A stretch of 64,000 bases of DNA from JACMLC01 sp963720235 (GCA_963720235.1 OY970389.1:3534001-3598000), one strand, 5' to 3'; counted from the stretch's first letter, positions 15,974-23,601 are shown. Notes: generated from the sequence alone by a model not told the origin. A program made the numbers and translations.

Positions 15974-17437
15974 TTACGTCCTCTTGCGCTTGATGGCCGG
16001 AGTCCGTTGGCTCAATAACTCTTTGTGCCGATGCTCTAAAAGATAAATCAATCCTTGATGCGGCAAACCTAGCAAGCGGGCGGCCTGTGTGACGCTGCCG
16101 CCCGCTCTGTGGAGTGCTTCTTTTATAAGCTTGCCTTCATATAGCTTCATGCTCTCTTTGAGTGTTCCCTGTGTCTCTAGTTCTGGCGTGCTGGCTTCTT
16201 CGCCAATACTCAAGATGTGAGCAGAAGTTTGCAGCAAGCGGCGCAGAGTCTCTTCATGTTGTGATGAGATGAGCCATTCATAGGCGCGTGCGTAAACGCT
16301 TCGCGCCTCTTCCGCCTTCATCTGTTCGCCTAACTCTTCCAGCAAGGCGAGCGCGGCTAGTCCTGCATCATTAAGTGCGCCCGATTGATGCGCTACTTCG
16401 ATAGCGCGGAAGAAGCTCAAGCGCGCATGTTCATAAAGACTCAAACGAGCTAAAGCTACGCCATGTGTCGTTAAGGCTTCGGCTAAGAGCGATTGACGCC
16501 CGCCTCTTTCCAGCACGCGGACGGCTGCCCGCGCTACTTCTTCTGCCTTCTCGTTGTATCCTTGAACAAGCAATGCGCGGGCGCGTGTATCGTCCACTTG
16601 CGCCATGCTGCCTTTATCTTTCAGCTTGGAAAAGATACGGCGTGCGCGCTCAAGATGCTCATGTGCCTCTTTGAATCTATGAGCTTTGAAGAATAGAAAG
16701 CCCAGATTATTTTCCACTAAAGCGCAGTAGGGCAGGTGTCCGGCTTGCTCAAAGTGGATGCTGGCAGCCGCGTATTCAACAAAAGCGCGGTCAAGGTAAT
16801 CTTCTCTTCGCTCTGACGCGGCTAGATTTTTGAGCAACACTCCTAGCTCATTGTAGTATCCGCCTTTGATTGTATGATTCTGGATTTTATCAAAGAGAGA
16901 GATGTTGTTTTTTAAGATGAGCAGCGCATCGTGATAGTGATTGTCTGACCGCTCGACAATGGCACTTCTCAAGATAGCCTTAGCCTTCAACTCGCTGTCT
17001 GTGGTTAGTTGTTCAATAACTTCTTGTAGGATGTCGCGGGCCTCAGCGTATCCGCCTTCTCGCCAGTAGCAATATGCAAGTTCTGTCCGTCCTTCTAATA
17101 TCTTCTTTGTATAGGAAAGTGATTCAAAGATGCGTATGCTTTCAGTGATGAGATTCTTGGCTCGCTCTTGTGCTTCTGCGGTCTGATGGCAACTGCCGAG
17201 CCAGCCTGTGAGCGTTCCGGCTCTCAAGAGAACTTCGGCGGCTGTGCTGCGGTCTAGTCCTTCAACGTCTGGCCGCTCGTTTGTTTCCCGCCAGAACTCA
17301 GCCAATGCTTCGCGTGCGCCTTCATAGTCGCCCACATTCTCTAGTTCTTGAGCCACTTGGCAACATAGCTCCGCACGCCCGTTGCGACTTAGAGATGGAT
17401 TCTCAAGCTGCCGCATAAGTGAGGCAAGCATGGTCAT
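15974..17437 (-). CDS. TPR regulator with C-terminal Fis-type DNA-binding domain
   Basis: 487 aa. Residues 1-380 are successive TPR-like helical pairs (EGARREALAEF-type, YCYWREGGYAEARDIL, ENNLGFLFFKAHRFKEAHEHL). Residues about 425-475 are an HTH_8/Fis helix-turn-helix (LIKEALHRAGGSVTQAARLLGL). No receiver, AAA+ or kinase domain. It is the close paralogue of the gene at 32037 (shared GLD-STAAEVLLR and LAYCYWREGGY-type blocks). TPR bundles bind peptides or proteins, so a ligand-sensing transcription factor is inferred. A divergent gene for a small exported peptide starts 165 bp away. Confidence 0.8.
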   Translation of the reverse strand: MTMLASLMRQLENPSLSRNGRAELCCQVAQELENVGDYEGAREALAEFWRETNERPDVEGLDRSTAAEVLLRAGTLTGWLGSCHQTAEAQERAKNLITESIRIFESLSYTKKILEGRTELAYCYWREGGYAEARDILQEVIEQLTTDSELKAKAILRSAIVERSDNHYHDALLILKNNISLFDKIQNHTIKGGYYNELGVLLKNLAASERREDYLDRAFVEYAAASIHFEQAGHLPYCALVENNLGFLFFKAHRFKEAHEHLERARRIFSKLKDKGSMAQVDDTRARALLVQGYNEKAEEVARAAVRVLERGGRQSLLAEALTTHGVALARLSLYEHARLSFFRAIEVAHQSGALNDAGLAALALLEELGEQMKAEEARSVYARAYEWLISSQHEETLRRLLQTSAHILSIGEEASTPELETQGTLKESMKLYEGKLIKEALHRAGGSVTQAARLLGLPHQGLIYLLEHRHKELLSQRTPAIKRKRT

Positions 17438-17541
17438 TGTGAGATGGCCTTTCGGGAGTGAAGTCGGTAAAGCCGCTCGCTATCTTAGACATTGCCTTTC
17501 GGCATTTGCAAATTTTTATTAAGCAGGGTTCTATTCCTCAA

Positions 17542-17563
17542 ACTTGCATATTTATATGCAAGT
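17542..17563. promoter_or_regulatory. Perfect palindrome in the regulator-peptide intergenic region
   Basis: ACTTGCATAT and ATATGCAAGT form a perfect 10-bp inverted repeat around 2 bp, 40 bp before the peptide start and about 105 bp before the regulator start. It has the size and symmetry of a binding site for a dimeric protein, plausibly the Fis-type regulator. Confidence 0.5.
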
Positions 17564-17602
17564 GCATTAAATCGCTGCAATTCTCAGAAGGAGATAAATC
17601 GA

Positions 17603-17791
17603 ATGAAGAATCTACGCCGATTGTGCGCCGTCGCTTTGCTGAGTTGTATCTTTGCAATATCAGTTCATGCGGGTGATATGAGCGCGGGTCGTACAAGCGA
17701 ACCGCCTCGCACAACTGAGAGCCAAGCCTGCGGAGAAATAGACTGCGGAGTGCTGCGGTCAATCGTCACGCTCGTGCTCTCAGTGGTCTAA
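17603..17791 (+). CDS. Small exported peptide paired with TPR-Fis regulator (module 1)
   Basis: 62 aa. The ATG at 17603 has AAGGAGA 8 nt upstream. The signal peptide MKNLRRLCAVALLSCIFAIS ends at VHA. The mature part is about 39 aa: a polar GDMSAGRTSEPPRTTES section, two Cys (ACGEIDCG), then a hydrophobic tail VLRSIVTLVLSVV. The peptide at 34125 shares the MKxLRRxC start, the AG cleavage region and the hydrophobic tail, and also sits divergent to a TPR-Fis gene. Function unknown; a secreted signal is inferred from context. Confidence 0.7.
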   Translation: MKNLRRLCAVALLSCIFAISVHAGDMSAGRTSEPPRTTESQACGEIDCGVLRSIVTLVLSVV

Positions 17792-17981
17792 AGAAGTCCT
17801 GTCTAAGCTGAGATGAGAACAAGCTGCGTGGGCGGCTAAGGTGTAGTGTGTCTATCGGAAATAAATTAGCAGTAGCCAAACTCTCTTGATTGATGTAGTA
17901 TGCCGACGGTTGGATAACTGAATATAAGAGCCACAACTTCTTTTTGAAGTCCGCTCGCCAGAACGAGGCCGCAAGCAAAAC

Positions 17982-18012
17982 GCTCCGCCTTTAGTACGGC
18001 GGGCTTTTTTGT
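17982..18012 (+). terminator. Probable intrinsic terminator
   Basis: A CCGCC/GGCGG stem with a short loop followed by GGGCTTTTTTGTTT, about 190 nt after the peptide gene. The interval 17792-17981 holds no gene I can support. Confidence 0.6.
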
Positions 18013-18129
18013 TTATGAGCAGGAAAAGTCTTTCGAGAAAATCATTGATGCACGTTGCGAACTATGTTATTGTTCGCGGCGTAGGGCTAATGCCCGTTGA
18101 TAATCACATAGGCTATTCTCTAAAGAATC

Positions 18130-18194
18130 GCCGCCATTGTTCAATCCGCTTCCCCAAAGAAGACGATTGAAGGATGGCGGCTATTTTTATTTTA
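18130..18194 (+). terminator. Long hairpin followed by a T-rich run
   Basis: GCCGCCATTGTTCAATC pairs with GATTGAAGGATGGCGGC (two mismatches), followed by TATTTTTATTTTA. No coding gene precedes it closely, so it may end a non-coding transcript. Confidence 0.6.
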
Positions 18195-18195
18195 C

Positions 18196-18479
18196 GGCCT
18201 TTGAAAAGTTTGTAGGCGTTCACCGGCTCTACTCCGGTGTTATCAAAAGTTATAGCTTCGCCGTCTTACGACGAGCGAGCCAGCGAGAGGCGATTACTGA
18301 TGAAGTAGAGGCATCAGTGGTCGCCTTTCGTATTGAAAGTAGGTGGAAAGATGTTAGACGCATAGCCTCTTGCATTCACGCTTGCCGATGTGAGGGGCGA
18401 AAACAGAAAGCCCCGCTACCTTTAGTCTCCGCAAAAAGCCAGAAGGTAACGGGGCGTGGTAAGCAGTTTATCAATATGT
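18196..18479. other. Hairpin-rich stretch without a supported gene
   Basis: It holds ACCGG/CCGGT (about 18220), a long AGGCGA-ACTGATG / CATCAGT-TCGCCT hairpin (about 18288-18332) and a GCCCCG-TACCTT / AAGGTA-CGGGGC hairpin (about 18411-18456). Reading frames through it run on into the tRNA and are not credible genes. Confidence 0.5.
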
Positions 18480-18566
18480 GGGGACGTGGCGTAACTGGCA
18501 GCCGCGCCGGAATGTCACTCCGGTGGTCGAAAGACCGTGCAGGTTCGAGTCTTGTCGTCCCCACCA
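18480..18566 (+). tRNA. Long-variable-arm (type II, Leu-like) tRNA with GUC anticodon
   Basis: 87 nt with encoded CCA. Acceptor GGGGACG/CGTCCCC, discriminator A. The D arm GCG-TAACTGGCAGC-CGC is like tRNA-Leu. The anticodon stem CCGGA/TCCGG encloses loop ATGTCAC, giving anticodon GUC at 18514-18516. The variable arm GGTC-GAAA-GACC is a true helix. The T arm GCAGG-TTCGAGT-CTTGT contains one or two G-U pairs. GUC is the Asp anticodon, but tRNA-Asp has a short variable loop, so this is a mismatch between body and anticodon. Confidence 0.85.
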
Positions 18567-18642
18567 TCTTTTCAAACAATCTGCTTTCGGGCGGGACGCC
18601 CTTAGTGTGTTTATACCACATGACACAGCCCGCTATCAAACT

Positions 18643-18798
18643 TTACTTTTTGGCTTTCGCATCTTTGCGCGGCTTGTTCCAGTACGGACTTTTGCACTTG
18701 GGACAGACACGCGGCTCGTTCTCAAGGTCACGCGGCATCCACTCATGCTCGCATCGCTCGCAAGTGTACGCCCAGACGGTAACTTTTCGTTTTGCCAT
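18643..18798 (-). CDS. Small zinc-ribbon protein
   Basis: 51 aa, beginning MAKRKVTVWAYTCERC. The CxxC...CxxC pair (TCERC and VCPKC) spaced by 16 residues forms a zinc ribbon (rubrerythrin/FmdB-like knuckles), with a basic tail NKPRKDAKAKK. It is read opposite to the tRNA and transposase. Such proteins are usually nucleic-acid or protein adaptors; the role here is unknown. Confidence 0.75.
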   Translation of the reverse strand: MAKRKVTVWAYTCERCEHEWMPRDLENEPRVCPKCKSPYWNKPRKDAKAKK

Positions 18799-18846
18799 AC
18801 CTTTAGTATATGAGCAAAATATATGCCCGTCAAGTAAATAAATCTC

Positions 18847-18874
18847 TTGACTTGTTGTGTACCTATGGTAATAT
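18847..18874 (+). promoter_or_regulatory. Promoter of the SWIM-transposase gene
   Basis: TTGACT and TAATAT are separated by 16 bp. Transcription would start at about 18881, just past the first ATG (18878), which argues for the internal start at 18914. Confidence 0.6.
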
Positions 18875-18913
18875 ATTATGAGTAAGCGACAACATCATCG
18901 GAGGCACAAGAGC

Positions 18914-20158
18914 ATGAGAGAAATCAAAGGGCGCGACATAGCAAACAAGTGCAAGATTGTGAGAAGCGGCAACCTCTGGCTAGTCCCTTCACAGAGCGGA
19001 GCGGGCAAATACAAAGTAGATGCTGATGCTTCAAACTGTACTTGTCCAGACTTTGAGATTCGCCGCGCCAAGTGCAAGCATATCTTTGCTGTTGAGTTGA
19101 CCATTCAGCGCGAGCGCAAGATTGTCACAGAGACGAAAGCGGACGGCACAACTAAAACGACTGTCACCGAAACCGTGAGGGTCAAGAGACAGACCTATAG
19201 ACAAGATTGGCCCGCCTACAATAAAGCGCAGACGTTTGAAAAGAGCGTGTTCCTTCATCTGCTCAACAAGCTTTGTGAGGGTGTCGGCAGTCCTGCTCAA
19301 TACGGCGCGGGTCAAAGAAGATTGCCGCTAGAAGATATGATATTTGCAATGGCTTACAAGGTCTATTCGACTGTGAGCGGCAGACGCTTTATGACAGACC
19401 TCAGAGACGCGCATAGCAAAGGCTACATCTCACAACTGCCTAGTTATAACTCCATCTTTAACTACTTTGAATCTGACATGCTCACGCCTTACTTGCAAAT
19501 GCTTATTGAAGAATCAAGCTTGCCGCTCCGTGCTGTTGAATCCGACTTTGCGATTGACTCATCCGGTCTATCTACTGGCGCACATCAGCGTTGGGTAGAT
19601 GTGAAGTGGGGCGCGGTACATGCAGAGTATGGCGACATGCGCCGCGATTGGGTGAAGCTGCATATCATGTGCGGAGTCAAGACCAACGTAGTGACAGCCG
19701 TTGAAGTAACAGACAGCCACACAGGGGATAGTCCGATGTTCGCTCCGCTAGTAGAAGCAACGGCAGCAAACTTTTCAATGAAGCAAGTCTCTGCTGACAA
19801 GGCTTATATCTCAGATGATAACCTGCGCGCGGTAGCAAGACAGGCCGCAACGCCTTACATTCCTTTCAAGATAACCAACATCGGGCATGGCAAGAATCAA
19901 AGCTCACTGTGGAAAAAGATGTATCATTACTTTGCTTTCAATCAAGACCGATTCATGCAGCATTATCACAAACGCTCTAATGTCGAAACTACCTTTGCGA
20001 TGATAAAAGCGAAGTTCGGCGGGAAGCTGAGAAGTAAGACACAGAGAGCGCAGATAAACGAAGCACTATGCAAGGTGCTTTGCCATAACATCTGTTGTTT
20101 GATACAGAGTATGTACGAACTCAAAATCAGACCGAAGTTCTATGCTGAGGTTGCATAA
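18914..20158 (+). mobile_element. DDE transposase with N-terminal SWIM zinc finger
   Basis: 414 aa from ATG 18914, which has GGAGG about 9 nt upstream. The upstream ATG 18878 lies at the promoter start point. The SWIM zinc finger CTCPDF-CKHIF is at about residues 40-60. The IS4/IS5-like DDE core shows AIDSSGL (first Asp), SADKAY (second Asp) and KRSNVETTFAMIKAKFG (Glu). The gene appears intact with its own promoter and terminator. I found no clear terminal inverted repeats or target duplication, so it may be immobile or its ends may be atypical. Confidence 0.85.
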
Positions 20159-20177
20159 GACTAAAGCCAAGCAAGAG

Positions 20178-20220
20178 AAAGGGACTCTCTAATGAGAGTC
20201 CCTTTCCTTGTGTGTTTTTA
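20178..20220 (+). terminator. Intrinsic terminator of the transposase gene
   Basis: AAAGGGACTCTC and GAGAGTCCCTTT pair perfectly around TAAT, followed by a T-rich stretch. Confidence 0.85.
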
Positions 20221-20402
20221 TTTAACCCCGTCAAAATCACCACAAGCGGTGAGCCTCAGAATTTTCCTTGCCCGTCTGAGATTATCCCACTACTAAGGGG
20301 CTGCTTTCATAGTGTGGTCGGGCGCATACAAAAGTTTGGTTAACATGCTACCTCCCTTTGCCGTCTTTTGATGTATGTGACTCTTTAACGGTTGGTTGGA
20401 TA

Positions 20403-20454
20403 ATCGTTGGGCAAGCTACTTTTCTGTTGGGCAAAAGGCAATCGTGGGGCAAAG
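20403..20454 (+). promoter_or_regulatory. Three direct copies of GTKGGGCAAR
   Basis: ATCGTTGGGCAAG, CTGTTGGGCAAAA and ATCGTGGGGCAAAG lie 75-125 bp before the coiled-coil gene. The same motif occurs before the gene at 15344. The rest of the gap 20221-20529 shows no gene. Confidence 0.4.
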
Positions 20455-20529
20455 CACTCGATTTTTGGCTTCACAAAAAGTCTTGTGATATGCTCTGCCC
20501 GCTTTTTCTAAAGAAAGGATTATCCAGAC

Positions 20530-20955
20530 GTGGGCGCACTTACCGACCTTCTCAAAGAGATTCCCCTTGCCGCTGTTCTTAAAGAGAAGATAGCGGCGTT
20601 TGAAGATGAGAAGGCTGCCTTGAAAACAGAGAACGCGATTCTCAAAGATGACCTTCGCCAAGCGAAGGCTGAGATAACTAGCCTCAAAGAAAAGATAGAA
20701 CGCCTCACGCATAAAGTTGCCCTCGCAGAAGTCGAAGAAAAAATTCTTACTTACCTTGCTGGCCCGCAAGGCCACACCGATGCTGAGAGCATTGCAACCG
20801 CATTAGGTTTACACCCCACACGAGCCGAGTATTTTTTAAGAAAGCTGTCTATGGCGAATTACATCTATTCAAGCTCCGATTATGGAGACGAATTTATCTT
20901 CTTTCTTGACCACAAAGGCAATGAGTATCTTGTCAAAAACAACTTGATTCCTTGA
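20530..20955 (+). CDS. Coiled-coil protein with winged-helix-like C-terminus
   Basis: 141 aa from GTG 20530. Residues 15-70 form a continuous heptad coiled coil (KEKIAAFEDEKAALKTENAI). Residues 75-141 resemble a winged helix (EEKILTYLAGPQGHTDAESI, then YFLRKLSMANYI, then a beta hairpin). This layout suits a dimeric DNA-binding protein or a sensor of a defence/accessory locus. No specific family is recognised. Confidence 0.7.
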   Translation: MGALTDLLKEIPLAAVLKEKIAAFEDEKAALKTENAILKDDLRQAKAEITSLKEKIERLTHKVALAEVEEKILTYLAGPQGHTDAESIATALGLHPTRAEYFLRKLSMANYIYSSSDYGDEFIFFLDHKGNEYLVKNNLIP

Positions 20956-21020
20956 ACCTTCCACATAGAAATAAACTCCGCCTAACGATAGGGTTTGAAA
21001 TCTGAATTATTGAGCAAAAA

Positions 21021-21305
21021 TTATCGGCGGGAATGTTTTGGCTTGGCTGGCAGTTTGGCGGGCAGGTCGAGTTCGTCGTCAACGAGTGTGTCCATGCAGA
21101 CACCAGCGAGGCGGGCGTAGGCGAGAAGGACGGCTAAGGGTGGCTCGTTTTTTCCTAGCTCGTATTCGGAGATGCGCTTGTAATCGAGGGTCTCTGCAAA
21201 TCCCAAGCTTTTGAGCATCTCGCTTTGCGATAAGCCTAGCGCAGCGCGAATAGAGAGCAGCTTTTCGGCCAGGCGTTCCTGACGCATGCGTCCACGTTTG
21301 CCCAT
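21021..21305 (-). CDS. XRE-family helix-turn-helix protein
   Basis: 94 aa. The HTH at about 12-65 (AEKLLSIRAALGLSQSEMLKSL, RISEYELGKNEPPLAVLLAYARLAGV) is the Cro/C1 fold. A short acidic then Lys/Pro tail follows. AGGAGG lies about 10 nt before the ATG and is itself within an AGGAG-CTCCT hairpin, which could hide the ribosome site. It is an orphan regulator in an accessory region; its target is unknown. Confidence 0.85.
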   Translation of the reverse strand: MGKRGRMRQERLAEKLLSIRAALGLSQSEMLKSLGFAETLDYKRISEYELGKNEPPLAVLLAYARLAGVCMDTLVDDELDLPAKLPAKPKHSRR

Positions 21306-21609
21306 CAGGAGTTTCCTCCTGAGAGGACAAACTTCTTGTCTTCATCTGTAAATACAGATAATATGCGGCTGCTCAAACTTTTCGCCGTGAGAATGAACCT
21401 TTCATTCAGTACGGCGACGCTCATCACTCAGCTTGAGGTTGAGGGTTTGAGACGACGCATGTGCCGTTACTGTGTTTCAAAGACGCGCTCAATATAACAG
21501 AGAGCCTTGACCTCATAAAAGCTTTTGCCTGCCGGCGCAACACGATGGAGTGGGCAAGCCGGCAGGGCCGCTCGCCTCCTTTGGGTCGCAAAGGGAAGGC
21601 CGGAGCGGG

Positions 21610-21650
21610 AAGGCCGTCGTGATTTGGTGGGACACGACGGCCTTAATTTA
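21610..21650 (+). terminator. Strong hairpin followed by AT-rich DNA
   Basis: AAGGCCGTCGTG pairs perfectly with CACGACGGCCTT over a 12-bp stem, then AATTTAT. The preceding 21515-21600 also folds (GCCTGCCGGC with GCCGGCAGGGC), so this may be the 3' end of a non-coding RNA. Confidence 0.45.
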
Positions 21651-21746
21651 TGTTCGCTTTCAAGGGAGCAAATTTTTGATGCGTGTGGGGTTGTTTGGTG
21701 GCATAATGCGCCCGTTTTGCCGAACGTGTTGATTGTTTAAGCTTGC

Positions 21747-22010
21747 CGGTTGAAATGTCGGGTAGGCTTTCCCGAATTTTGGGAAAGGTCGTTGAAAATT
21801 TCAACTGCGATTCCTGTTTTTCGGGAAAGCTGTTGAAGATTTCAACCGCCCTGTTTATCTTTTCAACCGGGTAGTTGAAATTTCCAACCGCCATTCCCCT
21901 TTTTTAAGGAAGGTAGTTGAAATTTCCAACTGCTTAGTTGAAATTTTCAACTACCCGGTTGAAAATTCAAACCGTCCGGTTAAACTTTTGCGCTCAACCG
22001 CTTGAATTTC
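21747..22010. repeat. Array of 15-bp palindromes GTTGAAAWTTTCAAC
   Basis: Near-perfect copies at 21791-21805, 21832-21846, 21874-21888, 21916-21930, 21937-21951 and 21957-21973, plus half sites at about 21748, 21861 and 21995. Spacing is irregular (about 20-42 bp). It lies upstream of the gene at 22099. Such a cluster suggests multiple binding of one dimeric protein. The apparent minus-strand reading frame across it is repeat-derived. Confidence 0.75.
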
Positions 22011-22098
22011 AAACCAAGCCCCTCGCCTGATTTGCGCTACGGTTTGGATTTCGGGCTTCTCATTAATCCTCTGCCCCTCGCTAAAGGAGTCAAAAACG

Positions 22099-22455
22099 AT
22101 GCCAACCAAATATTCACCGGATAGTGTCATTGCAGACAGCGAACAGATTACGCGTGTGTGGGCTGAAAATCCTACTTTTGGGCTAGGCGAAGTCACACTT
22201 GTCGTGCTGCAAAGCAAGATTGACGAATTGCGGCAAAAGCGCAACCAGATTGAGGCTCTGCGCACGGAGTTGACAGCGCATCTCAACGAACTCAACGAAA
22301 AGACAGGCCAGTTAGCGGACATCAATACGCGCGCACGCAGCGGCTTTCGCGCCACATACGGCCCGGACTCTACGCAGTATGAACAGGCCGGAGGCACGCG
22401 CAGAAGCGAGCGCAAACGTCCCACAAAGAAAGGGACTCCGTCTGCCGGAAAGTGA
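22099..22455 (+). CDS. Hypothetical protein with helical core
   Basis: 118 aa. Residues 35-80 are helical (VTLVVLQSKIDELRQKRNQI, LRTELTAHLNELNEKTGQLA), then a RSGFRATYGPDSTQYEQAGGTRRSE stretch-like region and a Lys/Arg-rich end. AAAGGAG lies 9 nt before the ATG. Similar short proteins occur in Acidobacteria and Cyanobacteria as far as I recall, without known function. The palindrome array upstream may control it. Confidence 0.7.
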   Translation: MPTKYSPDSVIADSEQITRVWAENPTFGLGEVTLVVLQSKIDELRQKRNQIEALRTELTAHLNELNEKTGQLADINTRARSGFRATYGPDSTQYEQAGGTRRSERKRPTKKGTPSAGK

Positions 22456-22477
22456 TGTCCGGCAGATTTCTTTTTAA

Positions 22478-22525
22478 CAGAAGACACAGAAGACACGGAA
22501 GACACGGAAGACACAGAGAGGAATC
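22478..22525. repeat. Tandem GAAGACACR repeat
   Basis: Four to five direct copies of a 9-10 nt unit (GAAGACACAG, GAAGACACGG) right after the gene at 22099. It looks like a single arm of the same structural class as the other intergenic palindromes, without the opposite arm. Confidence 0.7.
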
Positions 22526-22575
22526 TCGTCTCTGAAAGTTTGCAGGCACGCGCGGCTGCGTACATAATCTATGCG

Positions 22576-22704
22576 AATCAAGAGTAGAGAAAATCTTTGC
22601 GCTCTTTGCGAAAAATCTTTGCGTCCTTTGCGTTAAAAAACTACTTAACCGCAAAGAGCGCAAAGTGTGAAGACGCAAAGGGCGCAAAGGAAAAACTCTT
22701 GATT
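22576..22704. repeat. Palindromic repeat, variant of family A
   Basis: An outer inverted repeat AATCAAGAGT/ACTCTTGATT encloses arms of TTTGCGCTC-type and GCAAAGAGC-type units. It ends about 50 bp before the VOC gene. Confidence 0.8.
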
Positions 22705-22753
22705 GCTATCATGTCTCTCAAGAGGGATTAAGTGTAGAAAGGATTTTTCCATC

Positions 22754-23149
22754 ATGCGTGTGCTGGGCTTGAACCATTTTAATATCACTGTCCCGTCCGA
22801 GTTGCTTGAGCGTGTGCGGGATTTTTATGTAGAGATAGTCGGGCTGGTGGTTGGCGAGCGGCCCGGTTTCAGGCGCGAGGGTTTCTGGCTTTATGCAGGA
22901 GACGAGCCGCTTGTGCATCTCACTGCCAGCGACAAGGAAGACGCGCCGCGTATCGAAGGCGCGCTGTCCTTTCTCGACCATGTGGCTTTCTCTTGCAGGG
23001 GCTTGAGGGAAATTATAGAGCGGCTGACGGAGTTTGAGATTCCTTTTGAGGTCGTGGAGATTGCTTCGCTCAAACAGGTGCAGGTCTTCGTGCAAGACCC
23101 CGCGTGCGTCGGCGTCGAATTGAATTTTGTGAACGAATCGCTGGCCTGA
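22754..23149 (+). CDS. VOC superfamily (glyoxalase/dioxygenase-like) protein
   Basis: 131 aa from ATG 22754 (MRVLGLNHFNITVPSELLER). Two beta-alpha-beta-beta-beta units of the vicinal oxygen chelate fold are visible: LNHFNITV...RDFYVEIVGL and FLDHVAFSC...QVQVFVQDPACVGVELNF. Metal-ligand candidates are His8, His in LVHL, His in LDHVAF and Glu in VELNF. Substrate unknown. Confidence 0.82.
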   Translation: MRVLGLNHFNITVPSELLERVRDFYVEIVGLVVGERPGFRREGFWLYAGDEPLVHLTASDKEDAPRIEGALSFLDHVAFSCRGLREIIERLTEFEIPFEVVEIASLKQVQVFVQDPACVGVELNFVNESLA

Positions 23150-23210
23150 GAAGGTTGCAGAGTTTAGGTAGTGTGTCAGTTTGAAATTTAGGTGAGCAAC
23201 ACAACGAAAG

Positions 23211-23490
23211 AATCTCGCGCAAAGGAAGGCAAGTAAATAACCCAAGTTGCTAGTTATGAGAGCGATGACGGCTCTGCGCTTGATGTGAGCGGCTGTGCCG
23301 CCTGGCTGTGCGGAAAAGCTTTGCTTTTCCGGCAAGTGTGGCCCCAGGCAGAGGAGAGGCTGAGCCTCGCCTCTGAGCAGCAGGAGCAGGAGTCGGAAAG
23401 TCAGAGACTTTCCGCACCGCAGGCGGCTCAAGCCGTCATTGCTATTATATTACTAACTCTCTTCTTTGCGCCTTTGCGGGAAAATTCTTT
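23211..23490. repeat. Family A repeat split by a second element
   Basis: The left arm (CTCGCGCAAAGG, about 23215) and right arm (TTTGCGCCTTTGCGGG, about 23466) of a family A palindrome are separated by about 230 bp instead of the usual 50. The extra DNA is a family D element (23238-23440). Confidence 0.7.
23238..23440 (-). mobile_element. MITE-like family D element, truncated copy
   Basis: It starts TAACCCAAGTTGC and continues with TATGAGAGCGATGACGGC, matching the right end of the element at 63031 in opposite orientation. GGAAAGTC/GACTTTCC and GAGGCTGAGCCTC hairpins are shared. The far terminal repeat is missing. Confidence 0.65.
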
Positions 23491-23601
23491 TCTTTCTCTT
23501 TCGCACTGACCCACTACCAGAGTTTACCTTGACTGGAAATATGCTGAGGCGTATTTTGTCTTTACCCTCTTAATACCTGTAAGGAATTTGGAGAGTGTTC
23601 G

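Noticed and set aside
18137..18841. 234-aa open frame overlapping the tRNA
   Set aside because: It runs through four hairpins, the tRNA and the antisense of the zinc-ribbon gene, with no ribosome site and no protein-like pattern.
18820..20220. Complete insertion sequence with defined ends
   Set aside because: I could not find convincing terminal inverted repeats or a target duplication around the SWIM transposase.
21643..21894. 83-aa minus-strand frame
   Set aside because: Its sequence is produced by the GTTGAAAWTTTCAAC palindromes; no ribosome site.
21747..22010. Possible CRISPR array
   Set aside because: Units are 15-bp palindromes with irregular spacing and no unique spacers of constant length; no cas genes nearby.
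23160..23200. Further copy of the ACCACCT-N4-AGGTAGT palindrome (TTTAGGTAGTG)
   Set aside because: Only one half-site is present and it is not upstream of a minus-strand gene.
22718..23431. Long minus-strand frame opposite the VOC gene
   Set aside because: Shadow of the VOC gene extended through repeats; no start signal.
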